This document shows positions 46,761-59,389 of a stretch of DNA of 64,000 nt, piece after piece; the first letter of the stretch is position 1; every line of letters starts with the position of its first letter. Below the pieces are notes generated by a model. The model saw only the letters and a list, made by a program, of their open reading frames with translations, did no database searches and was not told where the DNA came from. A program made the translations under genes and the position numbers. The stretch comes from Saccopteryx bilineata (lineage: Eukaryota > Chordata > Mammalia > Chiroptera > Emballonuridae): positions 240,315,942 to 240,379,941 of the forward strand of contig NC_089490.1 in the NCBI RefSeq assembly GCF_036850765.1, written 5' to 3'.

Positions 46761-49700
46761 AGGACTCCGGGCATCTTTGGGGTCAGTGAGAGGGGAGTGG
46801 AGTGGGGTCTCGGGGTAGAGGTCAGTGTGCAAAACTTACTTGCTGGTACCATGGGATGCCCATAGGGCGGGGAGCTGGAGGGAAGCCCCCTGGACGCGAC
46901 AGGAACAGCCCTGCTGAACAGTTTTGATTCTATCACTCAGATGGCTTTGAATTAATACAAAAAGGTTGTTATAAATAAGCACCCCAGTTTCCCCCCAAAA
47001 TTATCAGGTCTGGCTAGCATTCTGTTATTGATTCATCATTGTCAGGATTAGAAAGGGGCCTGTGAGTTCTGTACTCTGGATGTGTGTTATGGGAACCTGA
47101 CATGTCCACAAACTTAAACCTTCAGACCTAAAAATGAAGCCAGAGACCCGAAGCCTTGGAGCATGGTAATGGGTCCAAGTTCAAACAGGATGGGGCTGGA
47201 CTTTGGGATCCCTCTGAACCCTTGTCCAGTGGCTTAGACTCTGGGCTGCCCCTAGGCTTCTGTCCTTGTCCCTACAGATGACTCATGCCTCTCCCATTGT
47301 CAGACCAGTGATGACAGTGTCCTTAGCAAAAACAACAATTAGAGTAATTGTTCTGTTTAGACATCACCAGATTTCACTGCATGGTGGGATCTACCCCTGG
47401 CAGCCTGCCCGGAGGGCTGCACACCCTGTGAGGGGCTCATGCTAGGTGTTAGCGTGGGATGTGGGGAGAAGTCCCTGTCCTCAAGGCCTGAGAGCTCTGA
47501 GTGTCCCCTGTCCACCCCCCAACCCCAGCATCTAGCAGGCACCCTGCTTCCTGCTGCATGCTAACACCACAAACCTCATCGCTATGGAGACTGACACCCT
47601 TCCGCCAAAACCAAGCACCTTGGGGCAGTAGGAAGTTTTCTAAGGTAAAAGAAACCTGAATCCTGGACCCAAGCCAACTGGCCTCCCTTCCACTCAAACA
47701 AAAACTCCAGGCTGGCCCAGGGGGTGGCCCTGTGCTCTCAGGGGACTTGGCAGAGGGAGCTGCTGGTCTAGCCCCCAGGAGAGTAGGAAAGTGGAGGAAC
47801 ATGAGTGGTACCATAGGGGACCCTGGGGATCGACTGACCATTGCATCATGACCTGGCAGGTTGGACTCCAGGATGAGAAGGAAAAGCACAGGTGAGGGTC
47901 GAAGCAGCAGCCGTCCTGACCGTTGCCGTCCTGTGAGTGGCATAAAGCTGAGAGAAGGAAAGGTGACCAAAAGCCCGCTCTTGAAGATCTTATTTTATTG
48001 AACTCTCTTAACCAGCTTGTGGGGTCGATCCTATCACCCTCGCTTCACAGGCTCGGAGACATGCCCTGGGTCCCGAGTTGGCGAGAGATCCTGAGCCAAG
48101 TCCTTGGCTCCAAATACCAAGTCTCCAACATGATGGGAGATCTTTCCAAAACACAGACATCCCCGCGGATCTCCGCAGCTTGCAAACCTCTCTTGAGCAC
48201 GTTGCCCAGTTTGTTCTTCAAACCGCACCCTGGAGACGGCAGTGATGATGCGCTGGTGGCCTATTACAGACCTGCCCTAAGACGTTCCCCTAAGCTGTGA
48301 TCTGGAGGACCCGCAGCTCCAGAAGCAGCAGGTGCTTCTTAGAAATGCAGAATCCTAGGGCCTGCCCCAGACCAGCAGAAGCCAACTCTTTGGGGTGCCT
48401 GGGTGACTCGTGTACAAGGAGTTTTGAGAAAGACCAACTCCTTGCCCCCTCATTTTACAGGCAAAGAAACCGAAACCCAGAGAGAGCCACACAGCAAGTT
48501 GGTGGCTAAGCCAGGCCCAGAGTCCACCTTGCAGCAGGTGGACTGAGTCTCCAAGGACCGTCCTCAGTCCAGGGCACTGTTCTTTCTCCCTCATGACCTC
48601 TCCCTCACCTCCCAGGCTCGTGCAGCTGGGCTGAGCCCCACTCTAACCTTCATGAAGAAGGTACAGCAAGTCCTAAGGACGTTTCTGGGGGGAAAAATGT
48701 TTTTAATACACCAAACTTCTTGTTGAAGCCCGGTAGATCCAGTCAATAACAGAGCCAGCTGGACCTTCAGAACCAAGTTCTTGGCCAGAAAACTAATCAA
48801 TAACTTAACCAGAGCATTGGTCTGGTTTTCCTCCTGGATAGTATCTCAGTTTACCTGCCTAGGAAGGGAGTATGGGGCTCCCCACATGTCCTAAACGCTG
48901 CCCAAGTGCTCAATATAAAAGGGCCACAGACAGACAAGTTCCCATTATACTTCCTTGTGGTTTAATTGCTGACTGCCCAGGGCCATACATTAAGAGGCAA
49001 AGAATGGAAATGAGAGCTGCCAGTCATCAGAGGCTGGGCCCCCTTGACTTCCAGGCAGAGGTGTAACCAGCTTCATAAATTCCTCCCAGTGGAGGGGTAA
49101 CATTGCCATGGCCACTTCCCTTTTCCCACAATCGTGGGAGCATCACCCCCTTTCAGTGTGGAGTGTAACCAAATACGGAGGGTGAGATGCTGTCTGTCCA
49201 GGGCTGGCAGGACCCAGTGGGTCCTGGCCCAGTACCATTTCTGAGGGGCTGTGTCATCCTGGTATGTCCCCTGAGGCCAGTCCTGGGTCCCGCCCACCAT
49301 GGGCCACTGAGGGGAGTTTGTTGAGAGAGGCTGACACACAAGCCAGGTGCCTGAGACAGTTTTGGATTCTTAGAGAGGCGTGGCTGTGGTTTCTGCCTCT
49401 GCCTTCATGTGGCTTCTCCTCTGTGCCTCAGATCCTGTCATCCCCTGAAAAAGAATACTTGCCACTGGATTTAGGGCCAACCTTAAATCTGGAATGACCT
49501 CATCTTGAGAGACTTTCCAACTGCAAGGACCTTTTTTCCAAATATGGTCATATGCACAGGTCTGGGGCTGGACCATGGACATAGCATCCCTGGAGGAGGC
49601 CACCGGTCAGCTTGCTACAGAGTTATCTGCCCCCAGCCAAGATCGTGTGCTTTAGTCCCTCTCTCCACCCCAGAAATGTCCTGTGGGGTGTGTGTGTGTG

Positions 49701-51189
49701 GGGGGGGTTTGCTGGAGAAGCACTTGGCTTGTGGGTACAGGAGGAACCTCACCTTGACTTGTCACCAGTAGAGAGTTAAGACCAGAGATGGCTGGAGGGT
49801 CAGCATGTCATGGAGCCTCCCCCTCTTCAATTTTTCAAGAGCTCTTTTTCAAAATGGGCCCAGGTCCAGCCCCAACCCAGCAGGGCCTGAAGTCAAGGCC
49901 GCTGGGATGAAGACATGGTCTGAAAAGTGGGGTGGGAGTGGAGGGTGTCAGGAAGGGGCTGGTCATCTAGTCACAGGATGTCATAATGGGAAACCAGCGG
50001 GAATGTCAATGGCCAGGAGAAGCACTCGTGGAAGGATATGCAGGGCACTGTGGCAGGCTGCTGTTGGCGGGAGGAGGGAGGGACAGGAGCATCCGGGTAC
50101 CGAGTGGTCCAGGAGAGGAACAGGTTACTCCGATCGTGGGGGAGGGAGGCGTCAGTCCAGTGCCTGGGTGGAGGAGGGGGTACTTGAGCTGGGCAGGGAG
50201 GGGCAGCAGCGATGATATTGGGGTGCCCGGGGTGAAGTCGCGACCTACCAGGCTAGGCACACCACGCTGGCCCATGGATCCCCACAGGGCTCTGACTATG
50301 GGAGACGACAGACCCTCAGGAGTAATGTGAAGCCCAGCCCCACTGTGCACAGAACTGGAAGGTGCCCACTGCCAGCTGGTGTTTGTGATTGGCGCTCCCA
50401 ATAGGAAGGCACCTGAGCGGGGCTGCCCATGGGAGGCCTGGCCAGCAATGGGGCGATGCCCACGGGCAGCTCTGCCACTCAGCAGCTTCTCAGCCCGGCC
50501 CAGGGCCTGGAGCATCTTGGCTCCCGCCAGTGCCCATCGTCGGCCTGGCGGGCTGCCGGCCCAGCAGCTCAGAACAGAAACACCATCAGGGATGCCAGCT
50601 GCCCTGGGTGTGGCCACCCTGTCTGCAGGCGCGGGCGGGTGACTCATCAAATTACTGCGAGGCTGTGCAGGGCTGCGGCCTGGGCTGGGCAGGTGACTGT
50701 GAGACAGAGATGGACGGAGCACAGGGGCCTGCTCCATGCTTTGGGCACACACCCCACGCTCCTGCTAGGTCTGCAGCTCTCACGGTTTCTCCCTGGGCCC
50801 TGCTACACTCCCGGGTGTTCACACTCTCCCAGGAACCAGGCAGCGGGAGCAACGCCTCCAGGAAGCCCTCTTGGATTCCTTCCCTGCCTGGCTTCCCTTC
50901 AAGCCTCAAGCTTGTCATTCTCCCCAAAGGGAGAGGGGACCCATGCCCCCCGGGGGGGGGCAGAGCCAGATACCCAGGCCGTCTCAAGACCTTATCATTG
51001 TTCCTGTCAGCACTCAATGTGTCTTCTGGAAGAAAAGGGCTAGACCAGTGGTCTGTGAGTGCCCTCATTCATGACAGAGCCCCAGTGATGGACCACAGTG
51101 TGTGGCTGGGATAGGGGGAAGGCATGTCGGGGAACTGGGCCTTGGGGAGGAGTATAGAGTGGACTCCAGAAGACAGGGAGCTTCTACGT

Positions 51190-51360
51190 GAACCAAGCAC
51201 TATACTAAACCTTTTGTGAATTTTTAAATATATATTTATGGTCACTACAACCCTGCACAATGCTACTAACCTAATGGTACAAAGAAGGAAACTGAGGCAC
51301 AGAGAAGTTAAGAGGCTTGTTCCAGGTCACACAGCTGGCAGTGGGAGAAGCTGGGCGCAC
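51190..51360 (-). mobile_element. MIR SINE fragment
   Basis: Reads 'gaaggaaactgaggcacaga', 'gaagttaagaggcttgttcc', 'aggtcacacagctggcagtg', reverse MIR core text. Confidence 0.7.
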
Positions 51361-53589
51361 ACCTGTTTTTGTTCTCCTGGCCCCCTCCACTGGAAGGCCC
51401 TGGGGTCTGTGCCATGTGGTCCTGCAGAGAGCGAGAGGCTGCCCGGGTCTCCAAGGCTGGGGCTTAGGCCTGGAGCTCCAGGCTGGCCAGGGGAAGGGGA
51501 CCGATGAAAAGGCAGTTCCCAGGTATGCCAGCTTCAGGGAAGACAAAACTGGAATTTTGGGTTGGCAGAGGGGCGGGGCGTGGAGCCAGCCCAATGCTGA
51601 CAGCAGCCAGTTGGGACGGGGCTGGGTCACTGCCTTGTTATTCATCACTGCCCCTCCCTCCCTGGCTGCTGTCCCACCCACCCCACCTAGAGAGACCAGA
51701 ATGACAGCTTAGAGAGAGTTCTGGCGTGTCAGGGGGCTTGGGTGCACGCCCTGGCCTCGTCCTTTGGCGGACCCAGCCCAGCCTGCCTTGGGCTCATCTG
51801 GATTCTGCTCTCTGGGCCGAACCCAATCTCTCTGCACTCTCTCTGCCACTGCCAGCCCTCACCCTGTCTGCTTCCAGAACAGAGCAGATCGGTGTGAACA
51901 GGCACATGGGCAGGAGGTCCACGGTCACAGGCGTTGGTCTTCCAGTGAAGGTGTCTGCCAAGGGCCTGGGAAGTGCCACCCTTCCATCTCCTGACCCCCA
52001 TCCATGTCTGGGAGCCGCTCTCTGCACCCTCCGTACCTTCCAGGCACAGTGGACCTGCTGCAGGTCCCCACACCGGGGGCATAAGGTCAAAGCAGGAATC
52101 AGGCTGAGAGTCTGGTCCATTTCTGCCCTGGCACCAGGAGGGCGGCGAGGGCCAGAATTCTGAAGGAGGTCATCTGAAGGATGACTTCCCTGATTGATTT
52201 CCCTCGAGATGACCAGGATGGGGCAGGGGGGAGTAAACACATTCTGACTTCCTGATGTAACTTCCCCTCAGGAAGGGAGCCGGGCAGGTACCCCATGCTT
52301 TCAGGAAGTCCCAGAGAGATGGGCTGGGGGCTGCATGCATCCCTAAGGGTGTCCCTGCCAGCAGGAGACAGGACACGGGTTATCAGAGAAACTGACCTTC
52401 AGAGAAGCAGAGGGTTGACGGGGATTCCCTGAGCCCAAATTGTCTGAGCGACCTGACAAAGGGTTGGGTATGGCCTCGTTCTGGAGCAGGAAGGTGAGTT
52501 CAGCACTGTGTGTGTGCCCCAGGTGTGGGCAGTGGGAAGAGGCAGCAACCGACGCATCCCTCTGCTCAGGTCGCTCCAGGTCATACAGATGACGTGGGAC
52601 AGGCAGGCACCAGCTACAGAGGGCCCAGGAGGGGGTCATTTGGGAATTCCTCATCAGGGGGAAAGAGGATTGACCAGGTGACAAGAGGCAGGAAAGAAGG
52701 GGCTTGGTCAAGGCCCCTCAATGGCCTCTATGACTCTTAGAATAAAAGTCCAACCCCAGACAGAGGTCGCAAAGATGCAGCCCAAACCTCTGCTACCCAC
52801 TATGGTGGCCACTGGTGACATGTGGCTCTTGGACATTTGGAACGTGGCTGGAATGTCTGAGGAACTGGACTTTCCATTCATTTCAGTTTAACTGATTCAC
52901 ATAAGTGCACAGACAGAGTTCTCTATCGCCACCGGACAGCGCAGCCTGCCTGCCTCGGGGCCCATCTCCTGCCCACACCCCCACACAGAGGCCACACTGG
53001 CCATCAGTTCTGAGGACAAACTGGACTTATGGTCTTGATACCCACTGTCCCTATGCTAGGAGCCTCTTCCCCTGCCCCTCTGGGGTGGCAGCTGCGTCTC
53101 ATCCCTCAGGGCTCAGCCTGCATGTCCCTCTGTGACCCTGAAGGGAATGCTGCCTCTCTGTATCGGCCATCAGCCCCCGGTGGCCTCCCCTTCCCGCCCC
53201 CCCCCCCCCCAGTACTGAATACAATCCATCCTCCTTCTACTTGCTCATCTGTAGGATCCTAATCTCCAGAACCCCACAACCAACATCAAAATGATGGGAT
53301 TAGGGCCGCAGAGGCTTTGGTGAGCTATCCAATCTCTCGCTCACAGACGTGGCATTGGGGACGAAGGAAGGGACTCATCTAGCATCATGAAGCCAGTTAG
53401 TGACGCAACAGGAGCCGGAACCCAAGTGGCCAGACTTTCATGCCGAAGGCTGGAAGTGGGTGTTGTTAAGATTGGTCCAGGGAAGGCCCGCCACTTGTCA
53501 CAGAGACATGGCAGGGAGCACCCAGGCCCTCGATCCATGCTGCCTGGGCCTGGGTTTGTCCATGTCTCTGCCCCTGACCAGCTGGATGG

Positions 53590-53755
53590 CCTCACCGAGC
53601 CTATTTCCTCATCTGGAAAAAAAAAATGATGGCACCGGCCCCCACCTCTAAGGGTCATTGTAAGGAATCGAACAAGATGGCCCTTATACAGGGCCAGAAC
53701 CAGGTCCAGCTCACAGGACCACTGCCAATGTTGGCTATTGTTATCAATTCATCAA
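53590..53755 (+). mobile_element. MIR SINE fragment
   Basis: Reads 'cctcatctggaaaaaa', 'cacctctaagggtcattgta', 'caatgttggctattgttatc' in MIR order to the 3' end. Confidence 0.75.
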
Positions 53756-54506
53756 AGGAATGTCAATGTCCACGTGGATGAGGAACATCTAGAAACACTG
53801 AACTTCATTATCAGGAAGTAATTTTAGAGATAATCACCGTCAGCGTCCAGGGGCTAAGTGTGGCCTTTTATAGCAGCATGGGCCCGTCCAATCACCTCCT
53901 TCCGGGCCTTTCTACCTCCTAAAGGTAGAGCACTACCATTCTTTACGGATATAATTAACACTTACCGAGGTGAGGACGTTAGGTGGTAGATAGGCCAGGT
54001 GCATGCTACAATGCGGCTGAATTTTTATGCGCTGTCAGGCAGGCTCTACAGGACTCTCGGGAACCTTACGTAACCCGGGTGCAAGGCCCTTTAATGCCTG
54101 TTTTATAGGACTTTTATAGGGTGGCGGGGGAGAGTAGAGGAAGACAGTGGCCTGGGAGTCACCAGGCCTGATTGGAATGGAGGCCTTGATACCTGTTAAC
54201 TGGTGACCGCAGACTGGTCACCTCTCCCTATCAGAACCACGTGGAGGAAGGGTGGGGTGGTGTCCAAGGCTCCCTCAGCCCTGGGGGTTGAGGCCTGGAA
54301 GCAGAATCTTGACATTGTAAGGGATGATAGAAGCCCACAGGCGTTGGGCTTTTGTGTCTATGACATAACTGCTGGTCACATCTTAGGGTTTTTTGTTTTT
54401 GTTTGTTTTTATTTTTACACTCAGTTCTGAGACACGGGGCCCTCAATTAGAAAACTATTTCTATGGGGAACCCTAACGTGCTTAGCACGTGGCTTACCAG
54501 GAACGC

Positions 54507-54925
54507 CTTCTGGGGACAAGCTGGGATTTCCTGCCTAGATCACTCATTTCCCAGGAAGAGAGTGTGCATGTGTGCCCCTCTGCACTTGAGACTGTCCCTT
54601 AAGCTTCTCCATCCGTCCTTGCCATAAAATTCCCAACAAGCATAGACTCTGATGGACCTTTCCTGGGCAGGCTGGAAGGGGGACCTACAAGGCGAGTGTG
54701 AGAACTGTGAGCGGTGAGAATCAATGATAGCATGAGACAGCTGAGGCCTCCAAAAACTCAGGAGCCGACGGGCTGCGTTATTCTGCGGCTCGGTCCTGCC
54801 GTCCACAGTGAGAACCCTGATTCATCAAGAAGTTCCCAAGATGATGTGTCCAGGGTCTTCTGGGGACAAGCTGGGACTTCCTGCCTAGATCATTCATTTC
54901 CCAGGAAGAGAGTGTGCATGTGTGC
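54507..54925. repeat. Dispersed 69-bp direct repeat, copies 350 bp apart
   Basis: Bases 54507-54575 and 54857-54925 match at 67 of 69 positions (start CTTCTGGGGACAAGCTGGGA, end GTGCATGTGTGC). The sequence between them is unrelated to either copy. Not a recognised mobile element. Confidence 0.93.
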
Positions 54926-55133
54926 TTAAGGATCATTGCAGGGTGTGATGCCCTTTACCAAGATTTCCATCAACGTCGTTAAAAAAGTACTTAGTCCCTG
55001 TAATTCACCCCATCACTTGACAGGGCTTCCCCCTGCCCATCCTAGAATCAGAAGGCCATCCTGGGGATGCTTTTTGGGTGAGGCTGACTTTGAGTGTTTT
55101 GGTAGGGATCTGGGTAGGATTCAAGCTAGACTT

Positions 55134-55331
55134 CATTTTTTTTTTATTATTCATTTTTAGAGAGGAGAGAGAGAGGGAGAGAGAGAGGAGAGAGACAGAG
55201 AGAGAGAAGGGGGAGGAGCTGGAAGCATCAACTCCCATATGTGCCTTGACCAGGCAAGCCCAGGGTTTCGAACCGGCGACTTCAGCATTTCCAGGTCGAC
55301 GCTTTATCCACTGCGCCACCACAGGTCAGGC
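55134..55331 (-). mobile_element. Young tRNA-derived bat SINE, short form
   Basis: Reversed copy of the 41794 family, ending with the head complement CCACCACAGGTCAGGC. Perfect 13-bp target duplication TCAAGCTAGACTT at 55121-55133 and 55332-55344. Confidence 0.92.
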
Positions 55332-55959
55332 TCAAGCTAGACTTAATGTACCTTAAATTAGCCTTCATCCATTCAAAAGTTGTTTTTTGTTTTGTTTTTA
55401 TTGAGGCCCTAATATGTGCCAGGCACCATTTTAGGGACTAAGTCTGGAGTTTCAGGAGGATCTACGCTTCACAAACTATTTTCTCTGGGGTACCCACACA
55501 AGGCAGGTCACCATTCTGGGTTCTGCATTTCAGATCTGGCCCCTGGTCTGGCTTGGTACCCCCTCCCCACTCTCCAGAACAGATTGTCACCCATTAAATG
55601 AAGGACTCCCTTTGGACAAGGGCTGTATTTCTGCCCACCAGCCTGGGTGCCTCGCACCTATAGGACTCTGCCATGACCTCAGGACACAGGGGGTATGGGC
55701 TCTGGCTGTCCTAGGGCCCTTCAGAAAGACTCCTTCCTAGAGAGAAGTTTCCCTAGGTTCCTAAACTGAGAGCATACTTTCTTTTTCATGAAGAGGAGGA
55801 ACAGGACAGAGAGGCATCTCCCAGGACCTCACCTGCGTGTCCTGGGGGGGAGGAGGAGGGAGAGAAAGGAAGAGGCTGCAGTCCCACACTGGAGAGCAGC
55901 CCTGCCCCTCAGGAGCACAGGCTCCCAAAGCGGCACAGCGGTCAGAGTGGGTGGTGCAG

Positions 55960-56173
55960 TCAGGGGTGGTATATCCAGTCTGACAGAGGGCGGGCCTCAC
56001 CAGTGTCTGGAGAGAGACGAGCCAGGGCGGAGGCGCCGGGAGCAGCCGAGATCCTTCACGCAAACACTCACTCTATGGCCACAGGGTGCCGCTGAGCGAG
56101 CAGAGCTGTCACCCACCTGCCCACCACACTTCGCGCCTCCCGCTGCCCAGGCCCGGCCTGCGCCTCCGCCACC
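55960..56173 (+). promoter_or_regulatory. PKP1: Probable PKP1 promoter and 5' UTR
   Basis: A TATA-like GGTATATCC lies at 55969-55977, about 200 bases before the start codon, so transcription could begin near 56000. The next 170 bases are GC-rich and lead to a strong Kozak site (CCGCCACCATGA). CpG density rises from about 56020 and stays fairly high to about 56760. The transcription start is inferred, not shown. Confidence 0.45.
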
Positions 56174-56375
56174 ATGATCCACGCTCCGCTCAAGACCGCC
56201 CTGGCCTACGAGTGCTTCCAGGAGCAGGACAACTCCACGCTGGCCCTGCCCTCGGATCAGAAGATGAAGACGGGCACCTCGGGCCGGCAGCGCGTGCAGG
56301 AGCAGGTGATGATGACGGTCAAGCGGCATAAGTCCAAGTCTTCCCAGTCGTCCACCCTGAGCCACTCTAACCGAG
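56174..56375 (+). CDS. PKP1: PKP1 (plakophilin 1), first coding exon; rest of gene beyond the window
   Basis: Sixty-seven codons plus one base, ending at the donor GAG|GTACAG (phase 1). The peptide starts MIHAPLKTALAYECFQEQDN and continues with the DQKMKTGTSGRQRVQEQ and KSKSSQSSTLSHSNR segments. From memory it matches the human PKP1 N-terminus at all but a handful of positions. PKP1 is a desmosomal plaque protein of stratified epithelia; its N-terminal head binds desmoplakin, keratins and desmosomal cadherins, and the armadillo repeats follow in later exons. The next exon (human ...GSMYDGLADNY) was not found before base 64000, so intron 1 fills the rest of the window. The start is supported by the Kozak context and family identity. 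Confidence 0.97.
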
Positions 56376-57508
56376 GTACAGTCTCCGTGCGCCCGTGTGC
56401 GCCCCTGTTCGAGGAGGCCGGGCACGCACGTTCTGGGCGGCAGGGGAGCGAGGGATTGCGCGGAGTTCGAACGCAGAGCCCCCCCCCCCCCCACGGGGTA
56501 GAGCCGCGGTTGGGACCTGCGGGCCGGCTTCCAGAGTCACCTTGCTCCAATGAGCAAAGCACTTTTCCAGGGATGCGTGGCCAGGAGCGCGCTCCACCAC
56601 GCGCTGTTTGCCGTTCTCCCGCCAGAGCCCCGGGCCCCGACGGATGTCTTTCTCTCCCCAATTCTACTCCTTTCTTGCCCCGGCTCGGGGCCGCGGCCCC
56701 TGGGCTGACCTTCACCCGGCCCTGTCCTTCCGGGTGGGCGTCGCGGTACCTGCGCCTTCAGCGAGCATCCAGAGTCTGGGCAGGTGGGACCCCCACCCAG
56801 ATTGCATGGCTGCCTGGCATCAAAGGTGTCATGAGACCCCCAGGGCGGACGAGAGTGGGAGCGGTGCTGCTTGGTGGGGACAAGACCTTGTTGCCTCTGT
56901 AGCAGTTTAGTGTCCTGGAAAAGGACACTTCAGGGCTGATGTGCTTCCTGGGGACCAGAAAGGGGTTTGGGGACTGGAGAGGAATTCTGGAGATGCTCTC
57001 CTTCCCTGGTAGCCAACTCAGAAGCTCTCTTTCCCATGGATTCTTCCTACTGCACTCAGCTGGGAACAGTGTCTTGGGGAAGAGGAGGAAATGAGCTGGC
57101 AACTTGGGAATCCCACCACATCCCCTGGCTGAGCCTTCAGGGGGGTACTTGTCCAATCTTGGTGATCCACTGACCAGGCCACAAACTACCCCCACTGGGT
57201 GAGGGGGGAGGGAAGGGACAGGACCCCAGAAACTCAAGGAGGGAGATTTAGTATCCATCAGGCATCTGTGGAGAATTTTTAGACCAAATGCTTTCATACA
57301 AGACATTCTCAGTCAGAATTACACACAAATCCATGAACCTTTCGCTTCTTTGGCTAAATTTACTCAAATGCTCATAAAGACTGAAGACTGTGAACCAGTA
57401 CAGGTCAACCAGGATTTGACTATGGGGTCAGGCCCTCAGGAGAGAGAGGGGTGTGGTTGGTACAGGGGAGAGAGGAAGGGGACAGACCCCTGCCCACCTC
57501 CTACCTCC

Positions 57509-57557
<49 letters not shown>

Positions 57558-59389
57558 AAGTCACATTCCCCACCTCTGGCTTCTCTCCTCTTTCTCACTG
57601 TCTTGTTCCCAAGTGGCCCTTGCTTAGAACTGTGGGAAGGAAGAGGCTGTCTGAGAATGCCCCAGAACCTCCGACCTAAGGGTTTTGAGGCTCCACGTCC
57701 CCTTAGCCCTGAGCCAGGCCCCTGGTTCCTCTCCTGCCGAACTTCCACTCAGGGTCATGCAGCCTCCCTTCCAGAAATTCTGCTTCCTCTCTGATTTGGT
57801 GCCTGAGTAGCTGCTGACTAGTCTTTTCTGGAAGTAGGTTTGAGATAACAGAGTGCCTATTCCTGGCCCCAGCCCAGTCACACCTGGAGCCAACCTACTC
57901 TGTTCTCTGCGTAAGACTCACCGTCCCCTCCCACTCCCACTCCATCTCTGGCCTGAGCTTCAGGCTCACAGCTCCAGAGAAGCCTCAGACCAGCCCTGGT
58001 GCCCCAAACATTCTTCTTCTTTCCATTGGGAGGCCAGCCATCCCGGGGTCCTCCAGAAGCCTTCAGCCAGGTGAGGGTTGACTCTGGTGGCTTGTGCACA
58101 CCATTCCAGACGCGGGGCTCTCCTTGGCCCGACCCTGTAGGTGTGTCCCGTACCTCCAGCTGTGGTGAAGTTCCCACAGTGCCCAAGCTAGGAGAGGCTG
58201 TTAGGTCACCAGGAGCTGGTGCATCTGGTTTGTCTGGCTTTGTTTCATCAGACTCCTCATTCTCCTCATCAGGACCGCCCAAGCATTCCCTGCTTGTTCC
58301 ATGGCTGCTCACTTCTCTCTCCCTTTCTCGAACTGGTGTACACCCTGTGCACCCACTGTGGTTCCTGGGAGGGGGACTTGTGGTTATGGAAGGGCCATAC
58401 CCGAGGGCATTCCCCTCGCCCCACTGGACAGACCCGAATTCCGCTTTTGTCTCATCCAGGAGGGAAGAGCAGGTTCCTCAGAGGTCTGTGATTCTCCTGG
58501 GACCCTGAGTCCATCCAGGGTTCTAGTGAAGTGCTCTGAAACTGGAGAAGGCCCGCCACACCCCACTCCTTGTACCCTGGGAAGCATAGTCAGGATGACT
58601 CAAGCACTCTCCTCTGCCTTGTCTGTGAAGGGGAGCTGAGAGGCCAGGGATGGAGAAGGAGCTCCGTGGAAAGAACCTGGGCCCATGTCCGTCCCTTCCT
58701 GGGTCCTCCCAGAAACACATCCCCAAGACAGCTTCTTCCTGGGGGACCCCACCGAAGGAGGCTGCTCTGAGCCCGCCTGCCCAGCCCATATGGCTCTTTC
58801 TCTGAACTGGCCCCTGCATTCCCAGAGGGTCCCCATGTGCGCAGGGTGTCTTCTCAGACTGTGTGGGAAGCAGGGGATGTGGCTTCCCAGACGGATCTCT
58901 GCTGGAGCACTTGGCTTGCCGGGCTGGGAAGTCCCTACTGATGTTGGTGACCGGAGGCCAACTGGAGGTAAAGGAGATACTTTTCTATACTTGGGTTCCT
59001 TGTAAAACTTCCCTGGAATCTTTTCTTAAAGTGTAACCCAGATCTCATTTGATTTCCCTCCACTCCACCCCACCCCACACACACAAAGTTTAACAGAATC
59101 TACTTTTTTCTGCTTGTGTCTCAGTTGTGGGAAATCTTGACGCAGGCAGTGTCACTGGCCAGGGTTGTCTCGCTGCTGCTTGGAGAGCTGTGATTTTTAC
59201 TGTACGCCTTGGGTCTCATCTCTCCCTTCTTGGAAGCATTATTTCCATCTCAGACAGCCAAATCTGTATTTCTCCCTGGCCAGAGATAGGGTGGGTGACA
59301 GTGGGCTGGAGTGGTATTGTTCCCTACCCATCATAGGGCAGAGACACTGGAGGCCTCCTGGAGGTAGGCTTGTGCTGACCCCACACGCA
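56376..59389 (+). other. PKP1 intron 1, first part
   Basis: No second exon recognised. The first 400 bases are GC-rich with a C14 run at 56479-56492. An (AC)n tract lies at 57513-57556. The remainder is unremarkable. Confidence 0.6.
57513..57556. repeat. (AC)22 microsatellite in PKP1 intron 1
   Basis: Forty-four bases of uninterrupted AC on the plus strand. Confidence 0.97.

Larger units (their letters stand above)
46761..55120. other. Intergenic DNA between IGFN1 and PKP1
   Basis: No exon or RNA gene recognised. MIR scraps near 48430-48535 (minus), 51190-51360 (minus) and 53590-53755 (plus); an L2-like scrap near 50770-50930; a poly-C run at 53197-53210; and a dispersed 69-bp duplication at 54507 and 54857. 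Frames such as 50006-50752 (minus) have no domain text. Confidence 0.5.

Noticed and set aside
50006..50752. 248-codon minus-strand frame
   Set aside because: Pro/Ser/Leu-rich chance frame with overlapping long frames on the plus strand and an L2-like scrap next to it.
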